This document shows, in pieces, positions 22,601 through 35,842 of a stretch of 64,000 bases of DNA. The notes under the pieces are model-generated. The model searched no databases and was not told the origin of the DNA. It saw nothing but the letters and a program-made list of their open reading frames with translations. This DNA is from Ascidia mentula (Eukaryota; Chordata; Ascidiacea; Phlebobranchia; Ascidiidae). A program made the translations under genes and the position numbers. The stretch covers positions 3,924,001-3,988,000 of the forward strand of contig OX387201.1 of NCBI GenBank assembly GCA_947561715.1. The letters run 5' to 3'. Numbering within the stretch: the stretch's first letter is position 1; every line of letters starts with the position of its first letter.

Positions 22601-25600
22601 TGGCGACTAAAGCAATCTAAAAACGCCAACGCGTTTCACTTTTAATCTAATATGACAGACTTAACTATTCTAAGGATTGTACCAAAGAAGGTGACCATTA
22701 TTGTGTGAGTGGGTAATAAATTAAACTCGCTAAAGAGAAAAAATGGCGTCCCGAGCCTGAAACGGTAAACGAATGAATACATGGAAAATGTGTGGGCGGT
22801 TTACGCTGGTGGTATCTGTAAGTAACTATATATGTATCTATAGTATTGGTGATACTATAGGTGAAAATTTTAATGCTGTGTTTTGTTTATTCCCTCGTTA
22901 CCAGACATTTTAGAGGTTTAAACATCAGCTTTTCGTCTTGAACCCGCGAAATCAATTGTATTTTTACAACATAATACGTACAAACTCCTCTAGTTTTGAT
23001 AAAAAATGTTAGACCTCTAAGCACACACAAAACCATAGATGTCACAATCTCCGATCAAAATTGAAAACAAACTATTTTAGTGATGGCATTTTCTCTTTCC
23101 ACCGCCACCATCTGTGGACGGTAAACACGGACCTTAGAAAAGGTTAAAACTACAACCGCAATTGCATCCATAAACAGGGAAGTGCGCCTGGAGTTCTGGG
23201 GGTGAAACGGGTAGTAACAAAAATGTGTGGGGCGCCCATGCAAAGGTCGTTAGCACGTAGCGGCGACTGTAAATATTTGGGGAAAAGTTAGTCCACGGAA
23301 CACAGCTGAGGGGCGCAGCATAGCCCTCGAAACCCAATAACATTAGCTGCGATTAAAATTCCAAAACATTACGCTGTCAGGTTTAGTGATGGACAGCTCG
23401 AGCATCAAATCTATACAAGCTCGTGCACACCCATTGCGTGCCAAAATAGTAGACGTTTATGAACGTGACCCGATATTTGCCAGTGCTATTGCTTTCGGGG
23501 TGGCGAACAGGCAAACAAACCTCGGGGTTTGGTCCCTGTTTTGTCAAGGGATGGGTCCTTTCGGGGTAGCGAGCTGATGATCACGATTTGGGGTAAATTT
23601 GTCGCAGTCGACCGCAAATGACTGGCGTTGTGAAAACAAGTGGCGCCCGATGTTCGGATTAACCTTTCGAGGGATGGGGTGAGGTTTGATATGTTAGCAA
23701 TGTGGTAACTGTTGCGGGCGATCAACATGTTGTCGTGGGTCCGTTCAACGGAAGATTCTCATTAGGATCAAATTAAAAGGACTTTTAAGACTGTACTGAC
23801 ACACAAGCTACTGTAGCCTACATACGTACATAATTTTGCAAATGTGTGGGACCAAAAAATAATCCACCAAGGCATTCACGTCCATTCACGTCCGTATTAA
23901 CTCTTTAATCTATTATATCATAAACTGGACTTGTTGTTCAAAATATATATGTTTACCGCTCGATACCACACAATAATGTTGTGCTCGCAATAAGAGATTA
24001 AACTTCGAACGCCACAGATTGAACACCACTGTGGTGGCGCGTGAAGTATTGGAGAAAATAAAAGTTTATTGAGCCTGTCAACAATAAGTTGAGATATTTT
24101 TGGCGCGATGTGGTGCATGCAAGACATGTTTAAATTGTCTAAACTGGTGAAATCGAAGTTGCTAGAAGCGTGTACACAAACACGATAACCGTTAATATAC
24201 GATAATTGTGTGGTTCATGACGATGTCCCAAGAGTTGCATGCCTAAGGTGACCTCAAACCGAAGGCATGCGTTCCGCGGTACTGCTACCAATTTCTCCTT
24301 CCTTGTTAAAATACACAAGGGACTTCTTGTCGCATTCACGACATCAAACCGCGGTATGCGAGGCGAAAAAAAAACATTGCATCGCCGGGGATTAATAGCG
24401 GTATCTTTTTAGTTTTTGTTTCAAAAAGCAGCTGCTAAAAATGCCGGGAATCTATATTAAACCGACGGTAAGCAGGTGCGCGTCGCCGACGGTCCGAACC
24501 TGGTACCTGGGTGTTAGCTTACGAGACCAATATTCTCACAACGACGCGATCGTCTCAACGATAAGATTATTGCGGGCTTTCGGGGAGCGATGCAGAGTTT
24601 TCCGAGCGCCCCGTTGGCCGTTCGATCCCTCATCGTTAGCAGGTTGCCCATGGATGTTGAGTGACACTATCCATCAACCTTTATCGCGCGAATCTGTATT
24701 CGAAACACAACAGTATCACCTCGCTTTCTCGCCTGCGATATTGCCAGGTCGAAAAATAAAACCGCCGGGCGATAACGCCCCGCTGATCCGATACAGTCGC
24801 CAACGCAGCGAAAATGTCAGGGAACGTGGCCTGAAATCAGTGAACAAACACACGCCTGCAAGGAATGCCTGCAACACGCCAGTTGTCCTTTGACCTTGGG
24901 CTTATTGCTTTGACGCACGCGCCAGCCGCTTGATAAATGTAAGCTCGTCAGGTATTTAGTCGTCCTATTGTTCTTTGTAGCGATCGTGGTTGAGATTGTA
25001 GGCGGGCATTTGGGGTCAATCGCAATTGATTCGCTGCAGCAAAACATCAGATAAATGCAGTAAACGCCTAATCTCTCCATGTAAGTCGATGGTTTTCCTC
25101 AAAAACAAGAAATGAACGCACTCTGAAGACATTTAGGGAGATAAGTGGCATGTGTTCTTGAACCGCGCTGGCGTCACAGGCATGGAATTACCCATTTACA
25201 TCATTCGAAAGTCTTAAAAATATTTATTGTCGCCTAAATTTAACAACCAACCAACTGGGAGTGTTTGAATATATTCCAAAATTGGGTTGTTTCCGACAGA
25301 ACTCTATCGCAGACAAAAGCAGTTATGTTGTAAAATATGTTATTGCCTATTGGTGTCAAAGCGGAGGTACGCAGCATGAATACCTGGTATCTAATTGTCT
25401 GTTGATACGCCGTATTGTTAAAAATAAACTGCATATTTACTCTCGGCATGGGGCTAACATTGAGCCTAAGTCATGGCATTTATGACAACTTATTTTTAAT
25501 TGTCTATAACCATGCATGTACCAAAAAGAAAGGAAATACCCAAAATATACTTCGATTGTAAATCAATTGTAAACGGGTGAGGCCTATTTCTCCACCGAGG

Positions 25601-28600
25601 GTTTTTTAAAAATACTATTTTCTGTTAATTTTGTCTGCGTACACTTGAACAATCATTTTTTGTGGTCCAGTGGTATATTACACTGTAGTGACGTCGCAAC
25701 TGATTTTCCTACTTATCGCGTAAGCTCAAATATAACTCATTAAAATTACAATTTTTTACACTATCGAATAATTCCAAGAAAATTCGTGATTCACTTAAAC
25801 ACACCCCAAACACAAACCCAGAGTGTTACCCATAATGCATTGATGTTCACGTGACGTGCGCAGACCACGGCACGCGCAGTAACGAACTGATGACGTCACT
25901 GTGTCTTAGTTCTGGATATTTACGCTTGGATTTGGTAGATTTAGTTAATCGCGTTTTTACCTTCAACCTACTTCCAATTGGGCGAGCAAGGTTTCGCCGA
26001 ACTGGCGTGATTCGCGAGATCATGCTCGGCGTCACTGTGACGAAACAATGGGCGCTTGTTAAATTGTTCATCCTAAAGCGTTCACTTTTCGGACTGCTGC
26101 TCTGAAAAAACGGAAAAATCAACAGTGAATGTAGAATAATCTTACTTAAAGAGAAACCATTCTAAACAAAAAAATGAGTAACGAAAATATGAAACCAAAA
26201 GTTGAGTAAAAAACAAAACCCAATATTTCTTGGTAAATCTGTTGCAGCCAAAATAGGAGCAACAACAAGTAATTTACTTCAAATTGTTTCGTGGAGTACA
26301 AGTTTACAAAAAAAACTCGTGTAATTTTAAACCAAACAGGACGACAAGAAGTATAAAACGGAAACAAACTTACAAGCAATTACTCAACTTAACCTGCTTT
26401 CATGTATTGATTTCCGCCCAATACGTGACGTTACCGGCAAACACCACGCCCGCCAAATGTAAGCACAGGCGGCTACCGGACAACAAATTTGCGGGCGTCA
26501 TTCACCAACTGAAACGCGTATACAAATTACTCATAATCGGCTGACCATAGGCTTTGCTCAAAGCTTACAGGTCAAATCTTCGCTAAATGTACGTATAATC
26601 TGTGCTTGATATGACAACAAACATGGTCTGGGCCACCCGGATGCTCACCGGGTATTGTTTACGAAACAAGGTGAATCACCCGAGCGCATAAAAATAGAAC
26701 ATTACTTAATTTTCAAGACAGTACAGATTTGTACTGGTTTTACTTTGGATCATTTGAGACTTTTCTTTGATTTCTGTTTATCATTTTAATCTAATATGCA
26801 GTAAATCTATACATACGTAACGGGAAAAAGCGCTTTAGTCAAAACATTGCTTGTTTTTTCATGTTTAAATATTTTCCATCTGTAACATATTTTTTTTAAT
26901 CTAAAATTACCGTTGGAAGGTCACGGAATGCGTCTTGGTGCAAAAATATTTCCAAACACCCACAAGTATTTTTACAGCTTGCTGATTGCAGATGAGCAAT
27001 TATGTGTATGACACATAACGTTAAAATGTCAACAGATAAGCAATATATGAAAATTAGTGATGAAGGAAACGAACCCAAATAACGCTTGTCTTTTAAACAA
27101 GTTCGACAACTACCTGTTATAGTGCTGTGTGCAAAGCGGCCACCCACGCATTATCAGAGGACGAATGAAATGTTTCGCCGCGTTTAAACATGTTGGTTTA
27201 CAAAGCTGTGAATGAACTTTTACCAAACTGTGAATGGCGTTGTTGAATTTTGCAAAAAAACGGTGTTTTTGATCAACATTGTTGTGTAAATTTGATTGAA
27301 AATAGCGGAAAATACACAGGAGTTTTGTGTGCATAGATTTTTTCAAAATTTCACGACGCAAAATTCCAGAACCATGAATAGCTTTCTTTATAAATTCATG
27401 TGGTTTTGGTTCCAAACCACAAAACGTTATGCAGGAACATCGATGATTATTGTCTGATAAAATCAAAACAAACCCTTAAATCAGACAAAAATCTCAAGAG
27501 TATGCCACAAACTTGCTTGCCCCTTAAAGTATGACATTCACAAAACCACAATCTATGAACTTTAAGAAGTAGACAGCTTCAGGGCAAAATTCAATGTTTT
27601 GCAAACTTGGTTATGTAACAGATGTTATGCAACTGCATGGTTTATCGACCTGTATATCAAACATGAGTAGAAGTGGGCGTTTTGTTTTTTGCTGCACAGC
27701 AATCAGAATGTTAACATTTTTTCCCCATTTCTCGCAGCAGTTGTAAATTTGCTGCGACAATGAGGTACAGTGGCAGCTATTGGGGTCAAAAGTAGCTTTT
27801 TCTGTCATCGTGACTAGTCAAAGCGAGATACGAAAAGCCAATCTCCCGATAGGATTTGAATTCTCGACCGTATGGTCATTGCATGACAACTGAAATCACC
27901 AAAGATATATTACTCATTTTTTCCAATTAAAGGAAAGTATTTAGTATAATAATATTTAAAATCAGCACTATTTTAATCATTAAAGTCAAAGTGTTTCAAC
28001 ATAATCTAGTATATTTAGAAATCCATTAGGGAACACGCACTCTTTGCTATTGCATGGTTTACCAACGTTGGATTCTGCATAGCAATGCATCATAATTGCA
28101 GCAATGCATCAAAAAGTATGTCCGGGGGCACACTTTACAGTTTCTATCCTCACCCTATGACCACAACATATGAGAACTAGGGTAAGCACCAATGTCAAAA
28201 ACAATTTTGAACATACGATATGGGCAATTGTAACCATAATTGCCTCTCGAAGTGTGAGTGTTGCATAACCTACAACAATTTTCACACGTTTGGCATGAGC
28301 ATATGATCCCTTTCCGTTATGCAAGAGTTGCTTAATTGCATTTTAACGAACGTTCGATTCGCCTTGCTAAATTTTGCAATTTATTTTAAACTCTGCATAC
28401 AACCATGCAGACTGGTTTGTAAATACACGCGCACGGTGATTGAAGGATCATTGAAACCAAGTTGCATTGATGCGTGCATTTCAAGATCGCGGTCAACTGA
28501 ACAAACAAATGGTGACAACGAATCATGCATCAACGAAATTGCTCTGTTGCGTCATCTGACGGAATAACTTTATTGCATCTTGGTAAAAAAAACGAAGAAT

Positions 28601-30108
28601 AAAGTGACTGCAACAAAAGATGATGTCCAACGCCAAAGTGGTTTATTGGAGAATCTTAAGTTGAGGAAGTAAGATTGACATAAACCAATACCGCTTTGTT
28701 GCTACCCCGTTATAAGACCTGCTAAAATGGTTCCCAAATAATTGCCCCTCGAGAACTAGGATGAGACGCAATAAATTAAATAGAACCCACAGGACCTTAC
28801 ACTATGCTACATGGCCTACCTTCTGTATCTTTATATATGATCCCTGCTTCCGTGTTGTCATATATAATTCTTGCTTTCATATCAACATATGCTTAAACAC
28901 CAACACCACTGTAAAGATATAATTAAAATGTTGTTATAACGCATCAGTAACTGCAGTAACACCGGGGACTTGTCATTTAGCCAGGTAATCGTGAAGCTGT
29001 GCAACCTATAGTTGTAAGCTGAACAACACAACAGAAGGCTGCAATCTTTAAAGCGCTTTATATACAAACATATGGTGGCGATAGGATACGCTTACAACCC
29101 ATAAGAAATGATTCAGAGAAGAAAAAATACATGTGTAATGTCACTTTTGAAATTATATAGCAAAGAGTTAAGCCAAGAGAAACGTTTCTGAAGGGGTTGG
29201 ACAACCTACAGGCCTATATGTGCCTGAAAGGTGGTTGATTGGTTAGACCTAAAACAGCCACATAAGCACCAATATATCGATTATTACCTTTAAGTTGTTC
29301 TTGTTTTTTATAAATTAAGAAAAGATTTAGCTTTGTTGGAGAGGACTGTTTAACAAAGCAAGGCCACGGTGTATTAAAATCAGAGCTTAGTTCGAAAAAT
29401 GGAATAAAAATAAAATGCAACATGAATACCGTGCGCACGTGCGCATATGGTAACAAACGAAGGCCAAATTCGAGCATTTTTTTCAATGACAGACAAATAT
29501 TGCAAGAGGTATTCGCTTGTTTCAGGAAATTGGTGAATTCACATAAAAATCTAGATGTGAAAGTTTCCAAAGCGAAGAAAATTCCAGGTCAATGCATTTA
29601 ACCAGTGAGATGATACTACATTGAACTGCTTTTAAACAAGGGAATATACACAGAAGTAATTTATGTCGTTTGTACTACCTGCCATGCACATTTTAGTCCT
29701 CCTTTAATTGCGGCCTGGCTAAAATACGCAATAGCTGAAAAAAAGTTTATAACACTGATCGCATTGATTACCAGAGACAGGCGAAATGTAGGGTGTTACG
29801 GACAGAATATATGATAACGTATGACGAGAAAAGGCACGGGCCGAAAGGAATATTGAATAGAACATGCCATTCACCAGCCTTGTTCAATCAAATAAGTCAC
29901 GGCGGACCCAATTTTTTCCAAGTGTAGATGAGGAAATTTGTTGAAGAACAACAACAATTTGGTTGAAACAGCACGAAAAAAATCCAAGTAATGATGTCTA
30001 ACCTTTCGCAAGTGTGAAAATAAGCGATAATTTCCTTAACTGAAACAGCGCAGTTGCACAACGTACAAAATACAAGTGGATAAAAGAAAGGCTAATATGA
30101 AACTGAGT
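19619..30108. other. Gene-free stretch
   Basis: No exon chain with matching phases is visible on either strand. The longest open frame (24441-24893, plus, 150 codons) is arginine/proline-rich, without a domain or splice context, and looks like chance in a GC-rich patch. From about 26 kb the DNA becomes AT-rich and visibly poor in CG dinucleotides, and this character continues through the ligase genes to the right. Confidence 0.4.
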
Positions 30109-33100
30109 TTAAATCACGGGGTTATTTTCATCATCTGATTCCTTAGGTGTTTGGAAATCTGCAAGAAGAAGTGAGCGTTAGTATGATATACATTAGGGGG
30201 GTTAGATCATGGTAATGCATTGTGACTTGATTTAAAAAACAATTTGAATTGAAATTTGCCTAGACCTTAACTTTAATACCGCCACTGCAATATGCCCACA
30301 GCTGCTTCGTACGTAACCGTCATTGTACGTATGAGCGCGAAACCTACGCAGTCATCACCACTGTGGCGCAATAATAGTAGGCGGAAGTCATTACTTTGCA
30401 TGTACAATTGGCAGAAGAAAAAAATTAGTACACTTACTTCCAGAAACGACAAAGACTTCTTCTTGGGCGTCGCGGAAAGAACTGATTTCACTGCCTTCAA
30501 CAGGGCTGCTGCTACAACTGGAAAATTATGTGAAAGTTTATAAAGTTATTGTCAACGATGCGGACCAATGCGATGTCTACCTGTATTCTTCATCTGACTG
30601 CATGGCTTGGAAGTCTGGATTTCCCGGTGACACATCTGAAAAACATAGGTTCAGGTTGTGTTAAGTATAAGAACTGCATTCAGTGCACATTATTACTAGG
30701 TCTCATCAATGCAGCTAGTGTTGACTCACATTTGCCCGCCAAGCAGATGAGACCTAATAGGTCAAATTATGTCTATGTGTCAAATTAAAAATATCCTCAA
30801 AATGTAATTTTTACTTAAGCATCCATTTTTCAGCAAATTCCTGGTCTACAGGAGTCTCATTGTAATTTAACAATTCTTTCAAAATGTAGAACTTAAAATA
30901 GCACTGGTACCACATCAGTGACACATTGGATTGTTTAATTCGTTACCCTGATAATAAAGACAATTTGATACAGTTTCATATGTAGCTCTATTTTAGGGTC
31001 ACCCTAATGTGTGTACATACTGCGCACCCAAAGAACACATTGACAAACCTTGCATGCACAAATGTTTAACAAGGAAGCACTCACCAGCAACTACGACCAG
31101 ACTGTGTGCAAGGGGAGTGTCTGTTTCCCTTACTGAGTGAAACACTGGGGTCTCAGCTTGACCATGAAGATCTATCATCGAACTGTGCGGAATTTCATCC
31201 TCAAAACTGTGTAACAAACGCTTTGGTTAAACAGCATTTTGATGGGAACCCATTGTTAGAACTATCATAAACTGAATTTTTTGCATTTTGTTTGGGAACA
31301 GACAACAATTTGACCCGGATTATATGATCTGTTATTGATTAACTTGCGTCTACAGCATTTGAAGCACAAACTTTTGTTATCAGTAGTTAACTTTTGTAAA
31401 CAAAACCTGTGGTGGCCTGCCGATCCCACTGTTGTGATTGTGCTGTTGGAATAACTGCGCAAAATGGGATTTTGGGAACTGAACCCTGTAGCCAGTGTTG
31501 CTGAATTTGGGGATGATGCCACAGCATTTTGTATGAGCGGTGTACGCTCGCTATCATCGTCACCTGGAATAAAATCATTAAAAATTGATAAACAACCCAT
31601 GGCAATGTGGGTAGTTCGGTTCAATAGCAATGGATAATTGACCAATGATGTGGTTCAACACAATTGTTGAAATAATTTAAAAATACAAAAATTTAAGATA
31701 AGAAAATTCTTACTGTAATCTGTATCGGAGTTTGAAGATTCGTCGTCACTCAATACACGACGCTTGCATAGAGGACACACTCGCTTACTGCTTGTCAGCC
31801 AAGGATCGACACACTTGCAGTGGTAAGCTAAAAACAGGTTCTTGTGTCTTTGAATGGGCAAGAGCACCATATTGATCAACAAAGTACAATGCTTTATAGA
31901 GTCACGCCAAATTAAAACTTTAAACGCTTACCATGTTGGCATGGCAACACTCTAAGCTTGTCCCCTTCTTCATAATCATCGAGGCATATTGCGCAAACAT
32001 CATACTCATCACCTGAACGTAGTATAGGAAATATTTAAATAAATAACATCAGTGGAAATGGGTTATGAAGTCATCATGAAACCTTTTTGATATTGCTTGA
32101 CTGGTAGCTGTTTCAACCTTTGTCTGGACAGTCTGTTGCGCCGCTGTCTTCGTCGGTCACGCATAAATTTAACAAACTGTAAAACAAGCAATTATGTTCA
32201 TACAAAGGAATGCACATATTTATAAATGTTTACTGTGATTAAAATGTGTCATTAAGTTAAGACGTGTGTAAATAAAACTATGAATAAATGAACAATGTGC
32301 ACAAATTAAAACGTGATTCACAAGTTTTAAATATTACCACATCACACTCAAAATACCTATCATGTGACAAAATACTTGTTTTTATTTCTAACGAACAAGA
32401 TATAATTCCAAATGAACTTAGATTGTTAACTTTGAGAATATTGGAACCATGTTGTAAATTTTGTTAATGTTTAGGATAAAATAATTAGCAAATAAAAATT
32501 TGAAAGCAGCTTGAAATTACCATGTGAGATACAGTTAAGTATATTGGGTGATGGAAAACATTTGGCAAAACACTGTGCATGCCTAAATGAGTGCATGAAC
32601 ACAACATTAGTGGGAAAAGAGCTTACCGATGCGATAGCAAACACTACAACAGTAAAGCCCAAGAGCGCGAGGACAATAATAAACTCTTTCCACCACGATA
32701 CAGTGGAGTGGTGCATGATTTGCACAATTGATCTACAAACAAGTATAGGAAACAACATTAAACAACTGTAGCTAGGAGCGTGGACTTGGTGCAACAATAT
32801 GAAATTGTCATTGTTTTATGCAAAAGTGGTCGGTGTGCAACAATGTTTAAGATTTAATGACATATGTTGGGCAAATCTAGAACCTACGATACACCAAAAG
32901 GATTTTTGAAGGTGATTGTTACACCAAGTCCACTTTGCGGACTCACCATAAATATAAGTAGGGCAGCAAAGCAAGTGCCCACAACTGTTACAAAAGGTAC
33001 AATGTAATATTTGATAGAAAAAGGGTAATATCCAGCCGTGATTTCAACCTGTGGCGAAGACCTGAAGAGTGGATTGCATTAAATTTAATTTTTGATGGCA

Positions 33101-34480
33101 ACAAAAGGTTCTTTAAACTGAAGGGCATGCAACATTTTATAGCATTAAACATGCCATGGCTGTGATTTTTTTCAGAGAATACCTATTTTTGACATAAAGG
33201 TTAAAACAAAAAAAAAACAGATTCAACAGGTATTTAACAACTGACATTGTGCTTTGGTAAATCAGTCTGTAGGGCAAAAGCAGTGCATATATATACTTCT
33301 CTATGATCAAGTTCAATTACATTTACTGTATATATGTATTAAAGATTTCAGTTAAGTACTGTTTGCATTTAAAACTTCTACGTATACATTACCTACCCAT
33401 AAAAATAAAGATATGATGCATTTAGTATCCACCCAGTTGTAACACCAACAAACACTGATGGGATTGTAATTTTGTCCGCAACAGCAGCTGCACAAGTTTG
33501 ACATTATATCAGCATTATTAAATTGCAACAAGAAAGTCATAAATATATCATTGGCAGGTAACAAAAGACCATTGTCATAATAACTGTTATATAAATACAT
33601 TATGACACACAGAAAATAAAGTCAATAAGGCTATTACAAATCAAATACATACGGTTGTTGGAGCTCATCCGAACCAGGTCATCTGATTCGCCATCAAACA
33701 CAATCGCGGCATCAAAGTTTGCATTTTGTGCATTTAAAACCTAAAACATAACGAACATTGCAAAACTCCCGAATAACAAAACTAAAAGCACAAAAATACC
33801 TTCACGGCAAAGTCACAGCCTCCTCTGATGATAAGGGCAAAAGCGCTGACAGAATCATTCCCAGAATTATTGGGATAAGGCCTCCTCTGAATGGGGTTGC
33901 AGGCATCAAGAGGGTTTGCCGGAGCCAATATACCCTAAAGTAACATTTTGTCATGTTCCTGTTGCATGATTACATTCGGAAGTTTGCCGCATACGTACCA
34001 CGATAGCATCTTCTATAGTTGTTCCAAATTCAGATTCATAATCGTTGAAAGATCTTGAAATGTTGGTTTTGTCATACTGGAAAAATAGGAATGTTGCATC
34101 ATTCACATGTTTATTTAAATTAACTGAAAATTAAATGTATATACTTGTCCCTCAGGTCAGAAAAAAAATGTTGGGTATTTTACCTCTGTGTGATTTTGCA
34201 AAATTTACCAATTATCTGTGCAAAAAAAACTAGCTTAAGCATTAAAGTTGGAAAAAATGTTTGCCAGTCCTTGCAATTAACAGTCAATTTGCCCAGAGAA
34301 TTACAAATTTTCCAATTATGTATTTTGACTGTATTTCGACAAAATAGTTTTGGTTTCTGCTGTTTTCATTTGTCACTAAGTAAAGACTTGTTGGTAACTT
34401 ACCCCAATAACTTCGCTAAACACTAGATGAGGTTGCAATGCCTGCAGCATCATAATAATCACAACTGTTTTGGAACCCAT
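30109..34480 (-). CDS. RNF13-like: RNF13-like PA-TM-RING E3 ubiquitin ligase, 14 exons, complete
   Basis: Exons (minus strand): 34480-34403, 34076-33999, 33934-33800, 33740-33653, 33487-33397, 33061-32947, about 32176-32082, 32012-31932, 31827-31714, 31563-31407, 31206-31085, 30635-30581, 30517-30438, 30158-30109. Phases agree throughout and give about 445 residues. Order: signal peptide ([20 protein letters not shown]); protease-associated domain with the paired cysteines in DACNP and GGCDF; one TM helix (about 176-195); a basic juxtamembrane stretch ([11 protein letters not shown]); RING-H2 (CAIC...PCQH...YHCKC...CPLC, about 232-275); and a Ser/Asp-rich tail containing [10 protein letters not shown] and ERTPLI, as in RNF13. 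The family works as an E2-dependent ligase in endosomal/lysosomal membranes with the PA domain luminal. The tail is longer than in human RNF13 (381 aa). All eight RING ligands are present, so it should be active. Confidence 0.93.
32627..32732 (-). other. Exon-like segment in RNF13-like intron 6, possible TM exon
   Basis: On the minus strand a good acceptor (ttgtttgtag|) at 32733 and donor (ATCG|gtaagc) at 32627 bracket 106 nt. One frame reads [20 protein letters not shown], a typical membrane helix. It lies in the intron between the RNF13-like TM exon and the juxtamembrane exon. The flanking introns are phase 0 and 106 is not a multiple of three, so inclusion would shift the frame and truncate before the RING. 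It could be an alternative, regulatory or non-functional exon. Confidence 0.2.
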
Positions 34481-35842
34481 GATGCTGAATGAAATCCAAA
34501 CTAACAAGGCATTTACACAGTAAAGCTTCTTAAGTTTTACATGTTTTTACACTAAAAAGCTAGTCCAAAAAACAGTATATCAGTCAAAATATCATAAATT
34601 TTGTTTGTGGAATTCTTTTAACTTGCCACAAAACAAAACAAAACAAATCGAAATTTTAATATTTGCCAACAACAACCCGTGACTTCACCAAGTCGTCACG
34701 ACTCAGTGAGCAACTTAAAGGAAGGTGTCCTAATTAAAGGTAGTTGTACAACAAAATTAATATTTCTTCGAGGTAAGGGCTGATATAAGTATACGATAGT
34801 TATACCTATGGACCAGAGTTTTATGTAGACTTTGTATGCAACCATGGTCATAATGAATTAAAACCAGTTTGGGAAGGATCAATTCATGATGTGGAGCAAA
34901 GGACTGAAATTAACGTAGTTTTTTCATTTCATTGCGCAGGTCCAATGGGTAGAATCATAAACATGACATCCGACTGGAGACAAAAACGCGTTAAGATAAC
35001 ATGGGATAAACGTCCATCGTATTCTAATCGGCCAATGGCCATGGGAAAGATTGCGACATTCAGCACAGTGTGCTGTAGTATAAAGGATACGTCGTAACTG
35101 TTGCAGCTTATTTTCACAAACATGCACAGCATGGCAACGTGCTAAACGCAGCGAATGTCTTAAACCTCCTGCAGTTTTAACGTGACATCGCGACTTGTTG
35201 TTGAAAAACTCATCTCATAAGTTTCGATATAGAAACAATGTCGTTTCTCTATTTTCTGAAATAATGTAAATAACGCTGCCAAACATTCCTTATGAGAGGA
35301 GTTTTTCAATTCGCGATGCTTAAATAACGCTACCAAACATTCCTTAAGTGGCTTGGCATTCTTAAATATTTATCGCCATTTGACGTTAAACAGTAAACTA
35401 GGAACCAAATCAAAACAGGCATTACGTTTTCACGTATAAGCTCATCAAGCTTAAAATAACTTTTACCACATATATTTTGAAGAAGTATGATCTTAGTGAT
35501 TTATTTTCATGATTTTTACACTTGTTACAAAATATAAAACAAAACTGAAAAGGATTGTTTTTCTATCAACAACAAACTAACCACTGGCAGTGTTTTGGGC
35601 ACAGACTAGATATTAAATGCCGTTCCCAAAGCAAATTAGGCATACAAAGCGCTCATGATGCCAAATGTGTAATGACAAAGTTTTTTCAACCCTGAAAAAG
35701 GCTTTGAAAAAATAGTCCTTGAATAAGCATAGATACGAAAGTGATATGTGCAAAAGTTGCGTAGGCTACATATATAGGTGAAACACAAAATATTTATATG
35801 CGTCCAGAATAAAGGATTTCTGTATATACAAGTTATGTATGA
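34481..35842. other. Intergenic gap between RNF13-like and MIB-like A
   Basis: This gap holds the upstream region of the RNF13-like gene and the 3' flank of MIB-like copy A. Sequence at about 35330-35560 resembles the 3' flanks of copies B (about 46100-46480) and D (about 61820-62180), so the flank was duplicated with the genes. I see no exon. Confidence 0.4.
35201..35309. repeat. Short inverted repeat (MITE-like or stem-loop)
   Basis: Arms at 35201-35221 and 35289-35309 are 21 nt inverted copies of each other with one mismatch (TTGAAAAACTCATCTCATAA on the left). A related arm with its inner flank recurs near 46069-46108, in the 3' flank of copy B. The size suggests a tiny non-autonomous element or a 3'-end stem-loop. 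No target-site duplication is obvious. Confidence 0.4.

Noticed and set aside
24441-24893. Longest single plus-strand open frame of the gene-free stretch (150 codons)
   Set aside because: Arg/Pro/Ser-rich without a domain, signal peptide or matching splice partners. It lies in a GC-rich patch where stops are rarer, so chance is the simpler reading.
24817-25080. Minus-strand frame beginning MERLGVYCIYLMFCC, signal-peptide-like
   Set aside because: It overlaps the chance frame on the other strand, and I found no exon continuing it with matching phase. Hydrophobic starts are common in random frames.
27835-27900. tRNA-like stretch on the minus strand (AATTCAAATCC)
   Set aside because: The T-stem does not pair and the anticodon stem would leave a four-base loop. 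Not a tRNA.
34891-35097. Plus-strand frame upstream of the RNF13-like gene
   Set aside because: No domain, no splice partner and no similarity to neighbours. Overlapping minus-strand frames are equally long.
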